Assembly: GCF_029975155.1 (NCBI RefSeq)
Contig: NZ_JARKPQ010000183.1
Coordinates: 1 to 61,147 of the forward strand
Length of the DNA: 61,147 nucleotides
Source: Propionicimonas sp.
GTDB lineage: Bacteria; Actinomycetota; Actinomycetes; Propionibacteriales; Propionibacteriaceae
Reading direction: 5' to 3'
In this document: positions 23,910-32,684 of the stretch, in pieces
Position numbering within the stretch: position 1 is the first letter of the stretch
Layout: each line of letters opens with the position of its first letter
Program-made: the position numbers and the translations under genes
The notes under the pieces: model-generated
Database searches by the model: none
Seen by the model: only the letters and a program-made list of their open reading frames with translations
Told to the model about the DNA's origin: nothing

Positions 23910-25196
23910 GTGGGGTCATGGTCTGTGGCAAAAGCCTCCGACGAGGGCTGGCCGACGAGTTGGGCACGACGAGTTGGGCACTCGGTGAAATACGTGGTCC
24001 GGTTGGCGCGGCGCCCTGTCGTACAGGACGCCGCGGTGGCAGTTCTGGCGGCACTAGTTGGAGGCCTTGCCCAGTCGGTCGCGTCTTCCGGTGTCGAGCC
24101 GTGGGTGTATTGGGGCATCGTCGCCGTCTGTTGCGCGACACTCCTCGTCCGGAATCGCATGCCCCGGGTCTGCCTCACAATTCTGGCGGCCCTCATGCTG
24201 TTGCACCAGATGGCGCTGCACCAGCCGAGTGCGTTCGCCGCCACGATCTGCATCATCGCCGCATACACCACACAAACGCGCCTGGCGCCGCCGTGGCGCT
24301 GGTCGTACCTCGTGGTGATCTACATGGGCACCGCATGGGCGATCTTGACGTCGACAGAGGTAGTGCCAGGGGCTGTGTGGCCAAACCGCGCGGCCGTGGC
24401 CATGGCGGCGTGGGCTGTCATCACCATCACCGTGCTGGTCGGCTCGATCCAGCAACGGAATCGTATGCGTACAGAATTGGCAGCAGAACGGGCCGCGATT
24501 CTCGAAGGCCAATATGAGATGGCACAACGTCTCGCCGCGGCTGAGGAACGAACCCGCATCGCACGGGAGATGCACGACATACTCGGGCACTCGCTCAACG
24601 CCATCGCCGTCCAGGCTGAAGGTGCTAGGTACGTGATCCGATCCGATTCCGAGAGGGCCGACCGTGCGCTTGCTGACATCGGACGCCTCAGCCGCACGGC
24701 AGTCGACGAGGTCCACGATCTCCTCAATGTGCTCCGTACCGAGGACGACCGTGCCCTGCAACGACCCATGCATACCTTGAATGAACAACGCCCCACGCCG
24801 ACCCTGAACGACCTCGGAACGCTCGTCGGCTCCTTCCAGCACTCCAGCAGTACCGTGCGTCTCCGCGTCGACGGCGAGCTGTCAACTGTGCCACCGCAGG
24901 TCAGCGTCGCGGCATATCGAGTCGTCCAAGAGTCTCTCACCAACGCCATCAGGCATGCCGACCGGGCTCCTGTCGCGATCCGTATAAGTGTGGGAACTCG
25001 TCAGGTTCGACTACTCATCATCAACGGCCCGCCCGCGAACCCCACCCAGACCCTCAAGCAAGCACACACTCACGGCCACGGAATCATCGGCATGCGAGAA
25101 CGCATACGCGCCCTCGGTGGACAGATCGACGTCGGCCCCGATCCCACCACCGGTGGTTGGCGCGTATCCGCGACGGTGCCGTGGAGGGCAGCATGA
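23910..25196 (+). CDS. NarL-type sensor histidine kinase
   Basis: About 428 residues from GTG 23910; the start is uncertain (GTG 23985 is possible). TACCGT six bases before GTG 23910 would fit a leaderless transcript. There are four to five membrane segments in the first 170 residues with little extracellular loop, as in intramembrane-sensing kinases. The HisKA_3 box is ARIAREMHDILGHSLNAIAV-like (RTRIAREMHDILGHSLNAIA, His accepting phosphate), followed by an HATPase with VQESLTNAIRHA and HGHGIIGMRERIRALGG. It overlaps the regulator gene by ATGA. It may sense membrane stress or the lantibiotics and induce the immunity transporter. Confidence 0.87.
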   Translation: MGSWSVAKASDEGWPTSWARRVGHSVKYVVRLARRPVVQDAAVAVLAALVGGLAQSVASSGVEPWVYWGIVAVCCATLLVRNRMPRVCLTILAALMLLHQMALHQPSAFAATICIIAAYTTQTRLAPPWRWSYLVVIYMGTAWAILTSTEVVPGAVWPNRAAVAMAAWAVITITVLVGSIQQRNRMRTELAAERAAILEGQYEMAQRLAAAEERTRIAREMHDILGHSLNAIAVQAEGARYVIRSDSERADRALADIGRLSRTAVDEVHDLLNVLRTEDDRALQRPMHTLNEQRPTPTLNDLGTLVGSFQHSSSTVRLRVDGELSTVPPQVSVAAYRVVQESLTNAIRHADRAPVAIRISVGTRQVRLLIINGPPANPTQTLKQAHTHGHGIIGMRERIRALGGQIDVGPDPTTGGWRVSATVPWRAA

Positions 25197-26002
25197 TCAC
25201 GCTCGGTCTCGTCGATGACGAACCGCTGTTCACCACCGGCCTGGCCATGATCCTGGATGCTCAGCCCGACATGCGCGTGGCCTGGCAGGCCGGGAACGGC
25301 GGCGACGCCATCAGACAGCAGGCCCTCCATCCCACCGATATCCTGCTGGTCGACATCCAGATGCCGGACACGGACGGACTCACAGCGACCAGGCAACTCG
25401 CCGCCACCGGTGAACCTGGCCGGGTCATTATCCTGACCACCTACGACGTCGACGAATATGTCCCAGCCGCCATCGAAGCCGGCGCGTCCGGCTTCCTCCT
25501 CAAGAACACGCCACCCGACCAACTCATAGACGCCATCCGTACTGTTCACCGCGGCGACGCAATCATCTCACCCGGCCCAACACGGAAGCTCTTCGACCGA
25601 CTCCAATGGCAGCAAACCATAGGAGAGCCCGCTCCCTCTGGTACTCCAGCAGAACGACGAGTCCTCGACTTGCTCACCGATCGCGAAACCCAGGTGCTGA
25701 GACTCATCGCACAGGGTCTGACCAACCAGGAGATCTGCGACCAGCTCTGGCTGTCGATGCCCACCGTCAAGACCCATGTCGGCAATCTCATCGCAAAAAC
25801 ACAAGCTCGCGACCGCGTACAGCTGGTCCTCTTTGCCCTCCAGACCCACTTGATCGGCATCCGAGAGGCGCTGGCCACACCCCAGGTGCGCAACGGCCAG
25901 ACAGCCGTCCGCCGGACTTCCGTCCCAGACTGTCGCGCTCGCGAACACCGGACACACGGACCGCAGGTACCGGACGACCGACCCCCTACCGCCAGGGGCT
26001 AG
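25193..26002 (+). CDS. LuxR/NarL-type response regulator
   Basis: 269 residues from ATG 25193 (GGAGGGC upstream), overlapping the kinase stop. Receiver domain: LGLVDDEPLF (acidic pair), ILLVDIQMPDTDG (phosphoacceptor Asp) and FLLKNTPPDQL (Lys). The LuxR helix-turn-helix is LTDRETQVLRLIAQGLTNQE and LSMPTVKTHVGNLI, with a proline/arginine-rich tail after it. It is the partner of the preceding kinase. Probable target: the divergent immunity operon, and perhaps lanA2, which starts 208 bases downstream. Confidence 0.9.
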   Translation: MITLGLVDDEPLFTTGLAMILDAQPDMRVAWQAGNGGDAIRQQALHPTDILLVDIQMPDTDGLTATRQLAATGEPGRVIILTTYDVDEYVPAAIEAGASGFLLKNTPPDQLIDAIRTVHRGDAIISPGPTRKLFDRLQWQQTIGEPAPSGTPAERRVLDLLTDRETQVLRLIAQGLTNQEICDQLWLSMPTVKTHVGNLIAKTQARDRVQLVLFALQTHLIGIREALATPQVRNGQTAVRRTSVPDCRAREHRTHGPQVPDDRPPTARG

Positions 26003-26133
26003 ATCGCGCCGAGCGTACGTCGCCCGCCCCCAGCAGTCCCTCGACAAGGGACTATGCACGCCGAGACGCATCCAGGGCCAACCAGCACCGGGCCGGAGCC
26101 CGACAGGCGTCGCTTCAGGGGCGCTCCAACCTC

Positions 26134-26157
26134 TTGACAGACTAGTCTGTAACGTAT
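26134..26157 (+). promoter_or_regulatory. lanA2 promoter region with operator D
   Basis: TTGACA (26134-26139) is a consensus -35 box. ACAGACTAGTCTGT (26137-26150) is a perfect 14-bp palindrome overlapping it, and CTGTAACGTAT (26147-26157) is identical to the right arm of the tetR2 operator. A -10 box is less clear. The site ends 52 bases before the lanA2 start, well placed for repression by one of the TetR paralogues. Confidence 0.7.
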
Positions 26158-26209
26158 GGACTGGAACTGTGGCCTGATGGACAGGTCGCCGTGAGGAGAG
26201 GAGCCAGCG

Positions 26210-26386
26210 ATGGTCGAAACGATGTTGCATCCGTGGGAGACAGAGGCACAGACCTCGGTCATCCCTCTGGACCAGGACCAGATCGACAGAGCGTTCAGCG
26301 ACATCATGGCGCCGCAGATGCTCAGCTCGGGCTGGATCTGCACGCTCACCATCGAGTGCGGGACTTTCATCTGCGCTTGTCAGTGA
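26210..26386 (+). CDS. lanA: LanA2: actagardine/michiganin-type lanthipeptide precursor
   Basis: 58 residues, ATG 26210 with GAGGAGAGGAG upstream. The leader ([17 protein letters not shown] then [21 protein letters not shown]) lacks a GG site and resembles the michiganin A leader (QID.EF near the end, from memory). The core [20 protein letters not shown] differs from actagardine [19 protein letters not shown] by Val5 to Ile, Val15 to Phe and a C-terminal Gln. All ring-forming Ser, Thr and Cys residues and the CTLTIEC lipid-II motif are kept, so a mature four-ring lantibiotic acting on Gram-positive cell-wall synthesis is expected. The gene is followed by a hairpin and lanM2. Confidence 0.95.
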   Translation: MVETMLHPWETEAQTSVIPLDQDQIDRAFSDIMAPQMLSSGWICTLTIECGTFICACQ

Positions 26387-26396
26387 GTGCGCGTCT

Positions 26397-26444
26397 CGAA
26401 GGGGGCGTTGCCTCGCGCTTGCACGCGACGGAACGCCCCCTTCG
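26397..26444 (+). terminator. 13-bp hairpin between lanA2 and lanM2 (attenuator)
   Basis: CGAAGGGGGCGTT (26397-26409) pairs perfectly with AACGCCCCCTTCG (26432-26444); a CGCG...CGCG pair can form inside the loop. Only CTTGTG follows, not a long T-run, so partial read-through into lanM2 is likely. It mirrors the hairpin in the lanA1 operon. Confidence 0.75.
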
Positions 26445-26469
26445 CTTGTGACGTCTCAGAGGACATTTC

Positions 26470-29400
26470 ATGCTGACAATTCAGGATGTGTTTGAGGCGC
26501 TGAGCCTAGCCGAGCGAGACCCTCAACCCCTCATGGGCGACTTGGCTTCGCTCCATTCATGGAGAGAGGGGGGACTTGAATCCGACGACGTGTTCGCGCT
26601 CTATCTCCACACGTTGGGCTGGAGTGAGACAGAATTGCGGCAGCGCCTGGCGTCGAAGACGCCGCTGAACGGCGATCCGCAATGGCTAGCATCGCTGCGC
26701 CTCATGTTGAACACCGAGTTCTTGAGTACATGGGACATCCCGTCGCCAAGATTCAACGCCCAAGATCTGCCCAAGTTGCCCCTCGCAGGCTTTTACCTGC
26801 CCTTTCTGTCCTACTTCCGCAATCAGGTTCGCGTACATACGGAGCCAAAGCTTACGCACCTGACGATTAAGGCGTCCGCGTATGACGCCATGCTGAGCAA
26901 CCTGGCTACCAGGCTCCTTAACATATCGCTTCGCGCACTAATCCAGTATTTCTCTGAATCGCATCAGACCTACCAGGAGTTTGCCGACCGGATCTCCACG
27001 CCAAGCGATCGTGAAGCGGTCTTCCGGCGCTTCCCAGTGCTCGCTCGGGACGTTGAGAACGTCGTTAGCATGCACATCAATGCCGTCAGCGAGATATTAC
27101 TCCACCTGGACGAGGACTTCTTGGGTCTCGTCGAATGTTCAATGCTTGACGCAAGTGATAAGAGTGTCGTAGGTCTCGATTCATATCGCGGAGACACTCA
27201 TCGCAACGGCCGGAGCGTGTCGATAGTGAACATCGGCTCCGCTAAGCTAGTTTATCGGCCCAATGCCAGTTCCGGCTACGCGCTTTATCGAACCGTCGCG
27301 CAAGAACTATCTCCAGACAGGCCCATGCGATGCCCTCAGACTTTCGAGCGCGTATCCCACATATGGGTCGAATACGTTCCTCAGGCTCCGGCAGCCTCTG
27401 TCGACCCAAGCGCCCACTTCGAAAAGATGGGCACGTTGGCAGCCATCGCGTTCGGGGTCGGAGCTACCGACCTTCACATGGAGAACGTGATCGCAGCCAC
27501 CGACGGCCCGATACCTATCGACCTCGAGACTCTCCTCGGTACGGAGATCCAGGGTCCCATGGAAAATGCCTATGATGTTGCTCGTCAGTTCTTGAACGAA
27601 AGTCCTCTCGGCACTGGTGTGCTCCCGCTGGGAGTACAGGTGTCCGGTGGCGGCGAACTTGAGATCAGCGCCCTCTGTGGCGGACTGTATCCGACTAGGG
27701 GCAGGTTTGAGCAGCTTCTCGACCCGTACTCAGACAATATCCGAATCCAGATCGCGGACGGTCTCACCGGTGTAGCCAGGAACTTGCCGCCGGATCTGGA
27801 CCGAAGTGATCTGGTCGCCAATATCTCAACTATCAGTGACGCGTTCAATGATGCTTGCGATTCGATCTGGAAATGCCGAGATATAATTTCGGCCGCGATT
27901 GCGGATGCAGGACAGTCTTACATGCGTGTCATTGTCCGTCCGACGAACCTGTACGACATTGTCCGACGGACCTTCTGCCATCCGAGGTACCTAACATCAT
28001 CGCTGGCACGCGAGCGATTCCTGCATAGACTATGGAAAGGTGCCGACAGCAACTCTGTTATCACCGGCGAGGTGTGTGTTTCAGAGGGAAAGCAACTCTT
28101 GATTGGGGACATTCCCTGGTTCTCGGCGAAAGTTGACTCGTGCGAGGTGCATGACGTCGACGGTAGACGGGTATCCAAGATTGCGATAGCGCCAGCGGAG
28201 CGTGCTAATCGACATGTCTTGCGGACGCGGCCGGGTTCGCTTGAGAGCCAGGTCGCGAAGAACCTTGTGAGCGAAGTGCTGGGTACATTTCATATCGACG
28301 GGGCGGAGGAGCTAGACGTAGCCCGAACTGATTCCGATGATGTACCCCAACAGCACGTTGAGCCTGACGAGGCGTCCGCCATCGACAGTCTTGCCACCGC
28401 CGCACTCATCGACGCGGTAGTTCAGAAATTCGGCGAGACGGCGTTCCTAAGCGAGCACGACGCGACATGGATCGGCATGGTTTCCAGCAATAACGGCAAC
28501 TCTGTACGCCTCGCGCCATCCGGGACAGGTATTTTTGACGGACTGGCAGGAATTGGGCTCGGGCTCGCCAGCGCTTACGCGACGACGGCAAACGACATGG
28601 CGCTCGCACTAACGAAGAAGTGCTTGACACCGGTTGCTATAGACCTTGAGCGCTGGTGCAACGATCGACGCGGACCGCTGGGCGCATTCAGCGGCGCGGG
28701 TGGCCTGGCCTACTCGCTGTTCACCGCCTCGAAGCTCTTGGGCGAGGACGTCGATCAGTGGCTCGATCTAGTACGACGCTATGTGTTGTCCGTGCGCGAT
28801 CCAGTCTCAGAGGACGACTTGCTCGACGTCTCCGCTGGTGCGGCGGGTGCAGCCGCGGTCCTGGCCGCCTTGCTGGAGAGTCGAGCTCCGTTCCGCGATG
28901 ACTGCTTGACTGCGCTGGCGGCCTGCGTTGAGAGGCTGAGACGGCGCGCGACGTCGCTCGTCGGCTTCGATGGGCTCTGTTGGCCGACAGGTGAGCTCAA
29001 GTCGCCATTGGGTGGGTTCTCTCACGGGGCGGCAGGCGTAGGTTGGGCTATTGCCCGTTCGCTTCCGTGGCTCAACAGCTCCGAGGACGTCGAACTGGCA
29101 GCCCGCGCACTCAGATTCGATGACAACTACTGGGACCGTGACCACTCGCTCTGGCTCGACGCAAGGCCGGAGTCCGCCAACCACCGAGTGTTTCCAGTCC
29201 ACTGGTGCCACGGCGCGACAGGTATCTTTCTTGCTCGCTTCCAAGCCAGCCAGATCTCTAGCGAACTGATCCCCGAAGCTTCGGTCGAACGTGCTAGGCA
29301 CGCCGTCATTTCAAATCCAATGCCAAGAAATGACTGCCTGTGTCATGGCGCGCTAGGCAATGCAATGTGCCTGTCACTCGACGCCGCGTCACAGGACGCA

Positions 29401-29586
29401 CGGAACTATATGCGGGCGAGTTGGAACAGGATAACACATGGCAAGTTCCGTCACGGCCTAGGATTTCCTGCACATACGGTGCCGGGACTGATGTTCGGCT
29501 ACGCCGGACTCTTGCATGGGTTGTCGTGGGCGATCAACTCCTCGGTTCCAGGAATTCTCTGGTTAGGTGCAACGGATGGGGCATAG
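26470..29586 (+). CDS. lanM: LanM2: class II lanthipeptide synthetase
   Basis: 1038 residues, ATG 26470 with AGAGGAC upstream. The dehydratase half contains AKLVYRPNASSGYALYR, HIWVEYVP, FGVGATDLHMENVIAA and PIPIDLETLLGTEIQG. The C-terminal cyclase has GGFSHGAAGVGWAIARS, VHWCHGATGIFLARF and NDCLCHGALGNAM with the zinc-binding Cys, Cys and His. It should install the rings of LanA2. Codons are noticeably less G/C-rich than in the conjugation genes, suggesting separate ancestry. It is only distantly similar to LanM1, in keeping with a dedicated substrate. Confidence 0.94.
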   Translation: MLTIQDVFEALSLAERDPQPLMGDLASLHSWREGGLESDDVFALYLHTLGWSETELRQRLASKTPLNGDPQWLASLRLMLNTEFLSTWDIPSPRFNAQDLPKLPLAGFYLPFLSYFRNQVRVHTEPKLTHLTIKASAYDAMLSNLATRLLNISLRALIQYFSESHQTYQEFADRISTPSDREAVFRRFPVLARDVENVVSMHINAVSEILLHLDEDFLGLVECSMLDASDKSVVGLDSYRGDTHRNGRSVSIVNIGSAKLVYRPNASSGYALYRTVAQELSPDRPMRCPQTFERVSHIWVEYVPQAPAASVDPSAHFEKMGTLAAIAFGVGATDLHMENVIAATDGPIPIDLETLLGTEIQGPMENAYDVARQFLNESPLGTGVLPLGVQVSGGGELEISALCGGLYPTRGRFEQLLDPYSDNIRIQIADGLTGVARNLPPDLDRSDLVANISTISDAFNDACDSIWKCRDIISAAIADAGQSYMRVIVRPTNLYDIVRRTFCHPRYLTSSLARERFLHRLWKGADSNSVITGEVCVSEGKQLLIGDIPWFSAKVDSCEVHDVDGRRVSKIAIAPAERANRHVLRTRPGSLESQVAKNLVSEVLGTFHIDGAEELDVARTDSDDVPQQHVEPDEASAIDSLATAALIDAVVQKFGETAFLSEHDATWIGMVSSNNGNSVRLAPSGTGIFDGLAGIGLGLASAYATTANDMALALTKKCLTPVAIDLERWCNDRRGPLGAFSGAGGLAYSLFTASKLLGEDVDQWLDLVRRYVLSVRDPVSEDDLLDVSAGAAGAAAVLAALLESRAPFRDDCLTALAACVERLRRRATSLVGFDGLCWPTGELKSPLGGFSHGAAGVGWAIARSLPWLNSSEDVELAARALRFDDNYWDRDHSLWLDARPESANHRVFPVHWCHGATGIFLARFQASQISSELIPEASVERARHAVISNPMPRNDCLCHGALGNAMCLSLDAASQDARNYMRASWNRITHGKFRHGLGFPAHTVPGLMFGYAGLLHGLSWAINSSVPGILWLGATDGA

Positions 29587-29587
29587 A

Positions 29588-31438
29588 ATGCCCGCCCGGC
29601 TCTTGGGTACCTGGATCGGCAGGTGGCAGCAACGTCCCCCGACACTGCCGTCCGACGACCAGGACGCGCCTCGACCCCGAATCGTTGGGTTCCGGGACAC
29701 GATCCCGCTTCTGCGACCGTACCGTACGCGGTTGATTGTCGCGTTCCTGGTGGGACTGGCCGCCACGGCCGCGTCTGCCGCACAGCCAATCGTTGTGACT
29801 TCGATCGTTGATGGGTTCGCCGGAACCTTTCCAGTAGTTCCTGCGCTGCTGCTAATCGCGCTCCTGCTGGCAAGTGCGGCATTCACGGCCGTTCGGCAGC
29901 TAATCATGCAGCGCTCCGGGGAACGGTTCGCATTCGACACACGCAGGCGGATTATCCGGCACATCTACGCGATGCCCATGGACGAGCTGGAACGACGAGA
30001 CCGAGCAGACCTTGTGTCCAGGGTGACCACCGACGTCTCACAGATACGTGAGATCTTCACCTCCGGTCTCGTCGAACTGGCGTGCAGCGGAGTCACGGTC
30101 GTTGTGTCCGTGGTGTTGATGGCGACCATCGACCCGCTTCTGCTCAGCCTGGTTGTCGCCGCGGTCGCCATCATCCTTGTGTCGATCTTCCTCCTCGGGA
30201 GGCGAACGCGGCCAGCGGGGCTGCACTTACAGGAGGCTCTTGGGCAGTTAGCCGGTACCGTGTCGCGGACGCTCGGAGCCATGAAGACCATCCGTGCCTC
30301 ACGCTCGGTTGGACGCGAGACGGATGCATCCGCCTCAGTCGCCGCAACCGCTCTTCGGGCGGGCTTCTCGGTCGCCGGCCTTCGAGCGGTCGTTCAGACG
30401 TTCGGCGGAATCTCTATCCAGATCTTGCTCATTGTCGTCATGGGAGCTGGAGCCCTTCGTGTTTCGACAGGCGCAATATCGACTGGCGAACTCAGCGCGT
30501 TCATCATGTACCTGATGTTGATGGCAGCACCCTTGGCGATGTTCGGTGGTATCATCTCGACGCTCGGGGTAGCGTTTGGCGCCCTTTCTCGCGTATTGGA
30601 CATCGAGGAAGCGCCAACAGAATGCGACGTTGAATCGCCCGAACTCGGTCAGCAGGATTCGCTCGCGAGCGAGGCACTGTTCCTGCTCGATGATGTGTCG
30701 TTCTCCTACGCACCGGCCACTCCGGATCAATACGTACCGCCTGCGCTCCTCCACGCGTCGATGGCAATCCGAGAAGGCCAAGTAACCGCCGTCGTCGGAC
30801 CATCAGGAGCCGGGAAGACAACTCTATTTGCCCTTTTGGAGCGCTTCTACGAACCTTCCCGAGGACGCATTCTGTTCCATGGGCGAGACGTGAAGGGCAT
30901 CTCTCGCGATGACCTCCGATCTCAGATTGCCTACGTCGATCAGGATGCTGCGGTGCTATCCGGGTCTGTGCGAGATAACATCGCGCTCGCATCGCCCACA
31001 GCGAGTGAAGAAGAGTGTATTGACGCTCTTCTCAAGGTGAACCTCGCACCCGATCCTATGTCCGCGCGGCGGCTACTTCGTCATCAAGTCGGCGAGTCTG
31101 GAACGCGTCTCAGCGGCGGTGAGCGTCAGCGGCTGGCGGTTGCCAGGGCCATCGTGGCGCAAACCCCGATCTTGTTGCTCGATGAGATCACATCCAATCT
31201 CGACAGCCGGAGCGAGGCGCTGGTACAGGACGTGCTGCTGTCCGACGAGGTCAGACGCACGGTGATTGTGATCGCCCACCGGTTCTCAACGGTGGTTTCG
31301 GCAAGCACGATCATCGTGCTCGACCACGGACACGTAGTAGCCCAAGGATCGCACGCGTCGCTCATGGCCGAATGCCCCCTCTACCGCGAACTTGCTGAAC
31401 TGCAATTCGTGACCGAGAGCGCCGGTGTGGCGAGATAG
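29588..31438 (+). CDS. ABC exporter without peptidase domain, LanA2 operon
   Basis: About 616 residues from ATG 29588, next to the lanM2 stop; GTG 29567 and ATG 29576 are alternatives overlapping it. A six-helix exporter domain (about 35-310) is followed by an ATPase with VVGPSGAGKTTLFALLERFY, GTRLSGGERQRLAVARAIVA and ILLLDEITSNLD. Unlike LanT there is no C39 domain, consistent with LanA2 lacking a double-glycine leader; leader removal must come from another, unlinked protease. It probably exports the modified michiganin-like peptide. Confidence 0.87.
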   Translation: MPARLLGTWIGRWQQRPPTLPSDDQDAPRPRIVGFRDTIPLLRPYRTRLIVAFLVGLAATAASAAQPIVVTSIVDGFAGTFPVVPALLLIALLLASAAFTAVRQLIMQRSGERFAFDTRRRIIRHIYAMPMDELERRDRADLVSRVTTDVSQIREIFTSGLVELACSGVTVVVSVVLMATIDPLLLSLVVAAVAIILVSIFLLGRRTRPAGLHLQEALGQLAGTVSRTLGAMKTIRASRSVGRETDASASVAATALRAGFSVAGLRAVVQTFGGISIQILLIVVMGAGALRVSTGAISTGELSAFIMYLMLMAAPLAMFGGIISTLGVAFGALSRVLDIEEAPTECDVESPELGQQDSLASEALFLLDDVSFSYAPATPDQYVPPALLHASMAIREGQVTAVVGPSGAGKTTLFALLERFYEPSRGRILFHGRDVKGISRDDLRSQIAYVDQDAAVLSGSVRDNIALASPTASEEECIDALLKVNLAPDPMSARRLLRHQVGESGTRLSGGERQRLAVARAIVAQTPILLLDEITSNLDSRSEALVQDVLLSDEVRRTVIVIAHRFSTVVSASTIIVLDHGHVVAQGSHASLMAECPLYRELAELQFVTESAGVAR

Positions 31439-31589
31439 GTGATGTCGTTCATGGTGAGCCCCGAGCACGACTCGTTCAGAATCGATCGCACCGCTCATCG
31501 AAGCTGTGCTTACTCAAGGCGTAGCCAACCCTGGACCACCCCGGAAGGGAGGCCCACATGCCTGCGAACCAAGGCTGAGCGGCGTGGTG

Positions 31590-31619
31590 GATGTACCGGA
31601 GGTCGATGTACCGGAGGTC
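31590..31619. repeat. Tandem 15-bp direct repeat
   Basis: GATGTACCGGAGGTC occurs twice head to tail at 31590-31604 and 31605-31619, in the convergent space between the LanA2 exporter and tetR2. Each unit contains CCGGAGG. Function is unknown; it could be slippage-prone sequence or a small binding array. Confidence 0.6.
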
Positions 31620-31664
31620 TCTGTCATGGCTCAAGCTCTCGCCACAGTGGGCAAGCCGGTCCAG

Positions 31665-32279
31665 TCAGGCGGGCTGAGATGACCGGACCGCTAATAGAGG
31701 ATTCAGCACGCTCACAGCGGCGCCGACCGTCGCCTGCACGAGTTCTTCGTCTAGCCTGCCAGTACCGGGAAAGACGACCCGCAGCAGAAATGGCCCAGTC
31801 AGGAGATCGCAAATCCACTCCGGATCGAAGCCCGGACGAATCTCTCCCCTTGCTAGGCCCCGTTGCAGGATTAACCCCGTCGATCGCCTACGAGGAAACA
31901 GGAAGCCCTCATAGAAAGTCTGCCGCAGTTCTTCGTCGGCGCGGAGGGACGCTACAAAGCCTGGCAGGCTACGCCGGACCAAGGGCTCGGTGAAGAATGC
32001 CAATTGGTCTCGCTGAACGGCGACCAGGTCCGATTCAAGTCCTCCGGTATCGAAGATCTCCTCCAAGCGGATGGCGTGCTGCCCCAGAAGCAACTGCACT
32101 AGGAGGTCGCCGAGGTTTCTGTAGCGTCGGTAGAAGGCTGGCCTGGTGGTGCCGGCACGCTTGACCAGGCCATCGACGCTGAGCTCCTCGAAACCTCGCT
32201 CCAGCAGGATCTGGCCGGCGGCTTCGACCAGAGCGGCGTCAAGATCGGCGCGCCTGGGGCGCCCTGTTCGTTCACTCAT
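31665..32279 (-). CDS. TetR-family receptor/repressor, paralogue 2
   Basis: 204 residues from ATG 32279 (MSERTGRPRRADLD). DNA-binding region: FEELSVDGLVKRAGTTRPAF then YRRYRNLG. The C-terminal domain has FDTGGLESDLVAVQRDQLAF and WICDLLTGPFLLRVVFPG. It is clearly a duplicate of the receptor at 13593-14219 and has the same upstream sequence, CATTATGG...TACTGTAACGT. No synthase gene is attached. It may act as a second receptor or as a modulator tuned to a different ligand, comparable with pseudo-receptors in butyrolactone systems. Confidence 0.88.
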   Translation of the reverse strand: MSERTGRPRRADLDAALVEAAGQILLERGFEELSVDGLVKRAGTTRPAFYRRYRNLGDLLVQLLLGQHAIRLEEIFDTGGLESDLVAVQRDQLAFFTEPLVRRSLPGFVASLRADEELRQTFYEGFLFPRRRSTGLILQRGLARGEIRPGFDPEWICDLLTGPFLLRVVFPGTGRLDEELVQATVGAAVSVLNPLLAVRSSQPA

Positions 32280-32283
32280 TATG

Positions 32284-32301
32284 GGACCTACTGTAACGTA
32301 T
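32284..32301. promoter_or_regulatory. Operator B upstream of tetR2
   Basis: GGACCTACTGTAACGTAT lies four bases upstream of the tetR2 start, at exactly the place where operator A stands relative to tetR1. Its reverse, ATACGTTACAGTAGGTCC, has the 18-bp, ATAC...GGT layout of butyrolactone-receptor (ARE-like) sites and matches operator C closely. Confidence 0.7.
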
Positions 32302-32352
32302 GAGAGAGGATGTTCCGATGCATGGGCGGCATCCGACAGCTAGGAGGTGGGC

Positions 32353-32586
32353 ATGGTGCGTCGATACCTACGATACCGGGTGGGTGCGCCACCCTCCGGG
32401 CAGCGTTCGGTTGTTCACGGGTATGGCGTTCACGCGTCTGCTGGGCATCATGACTGGTCGCAAGACGCGAAAGGGCGCCTGGCCGGCGGCCTGCTCACGC
32501 TTGACTATCCACCGTGGTCCGTGCCGCCGTGCAGATCGTCAGTGGCTGGCTTCTCGGGGGGCCGACTCCCCGATGCAGGTCGCTAG
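32353..32586 (+). CDS. Doubtful 77-residue ORF between tetR2 and the second ABC transporter
   Basis: ATG 32353 is preceded by an excellent AGGAGGTGG site, the main reason to list it. The product (MVRRYLRYRVGAPPSGQRSV...) has no recognisable domain and contains one cysteine, so it is not a lanthipeptide precursor of the usual sort. The 380-base space may instead be the leader of the ABC operon. Confidence 0.25.
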   Translation: MVRRYLRYRVGAPPSGQRSVVHGYGVHASAGHHDWSQDAKGRLAGGLLTLDYPPWSVPPCRSSVAGFSGGRLPDAGR

Positions 32587-32684
32587 TGACGACAGTTGGA
32601 TGCGGACGGGGGCCCGAGGGATCGGAATCCAGCTCGAACGCCGCTATGGCCGATCGAGATCTCTTACCATGACTGGGGACCACA

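Noticed and set aside
31590..31619. CRISPR array
   Set aside because: The two 15-bp units are directly adjacent with no spacers, and no cas genes occur in the window.
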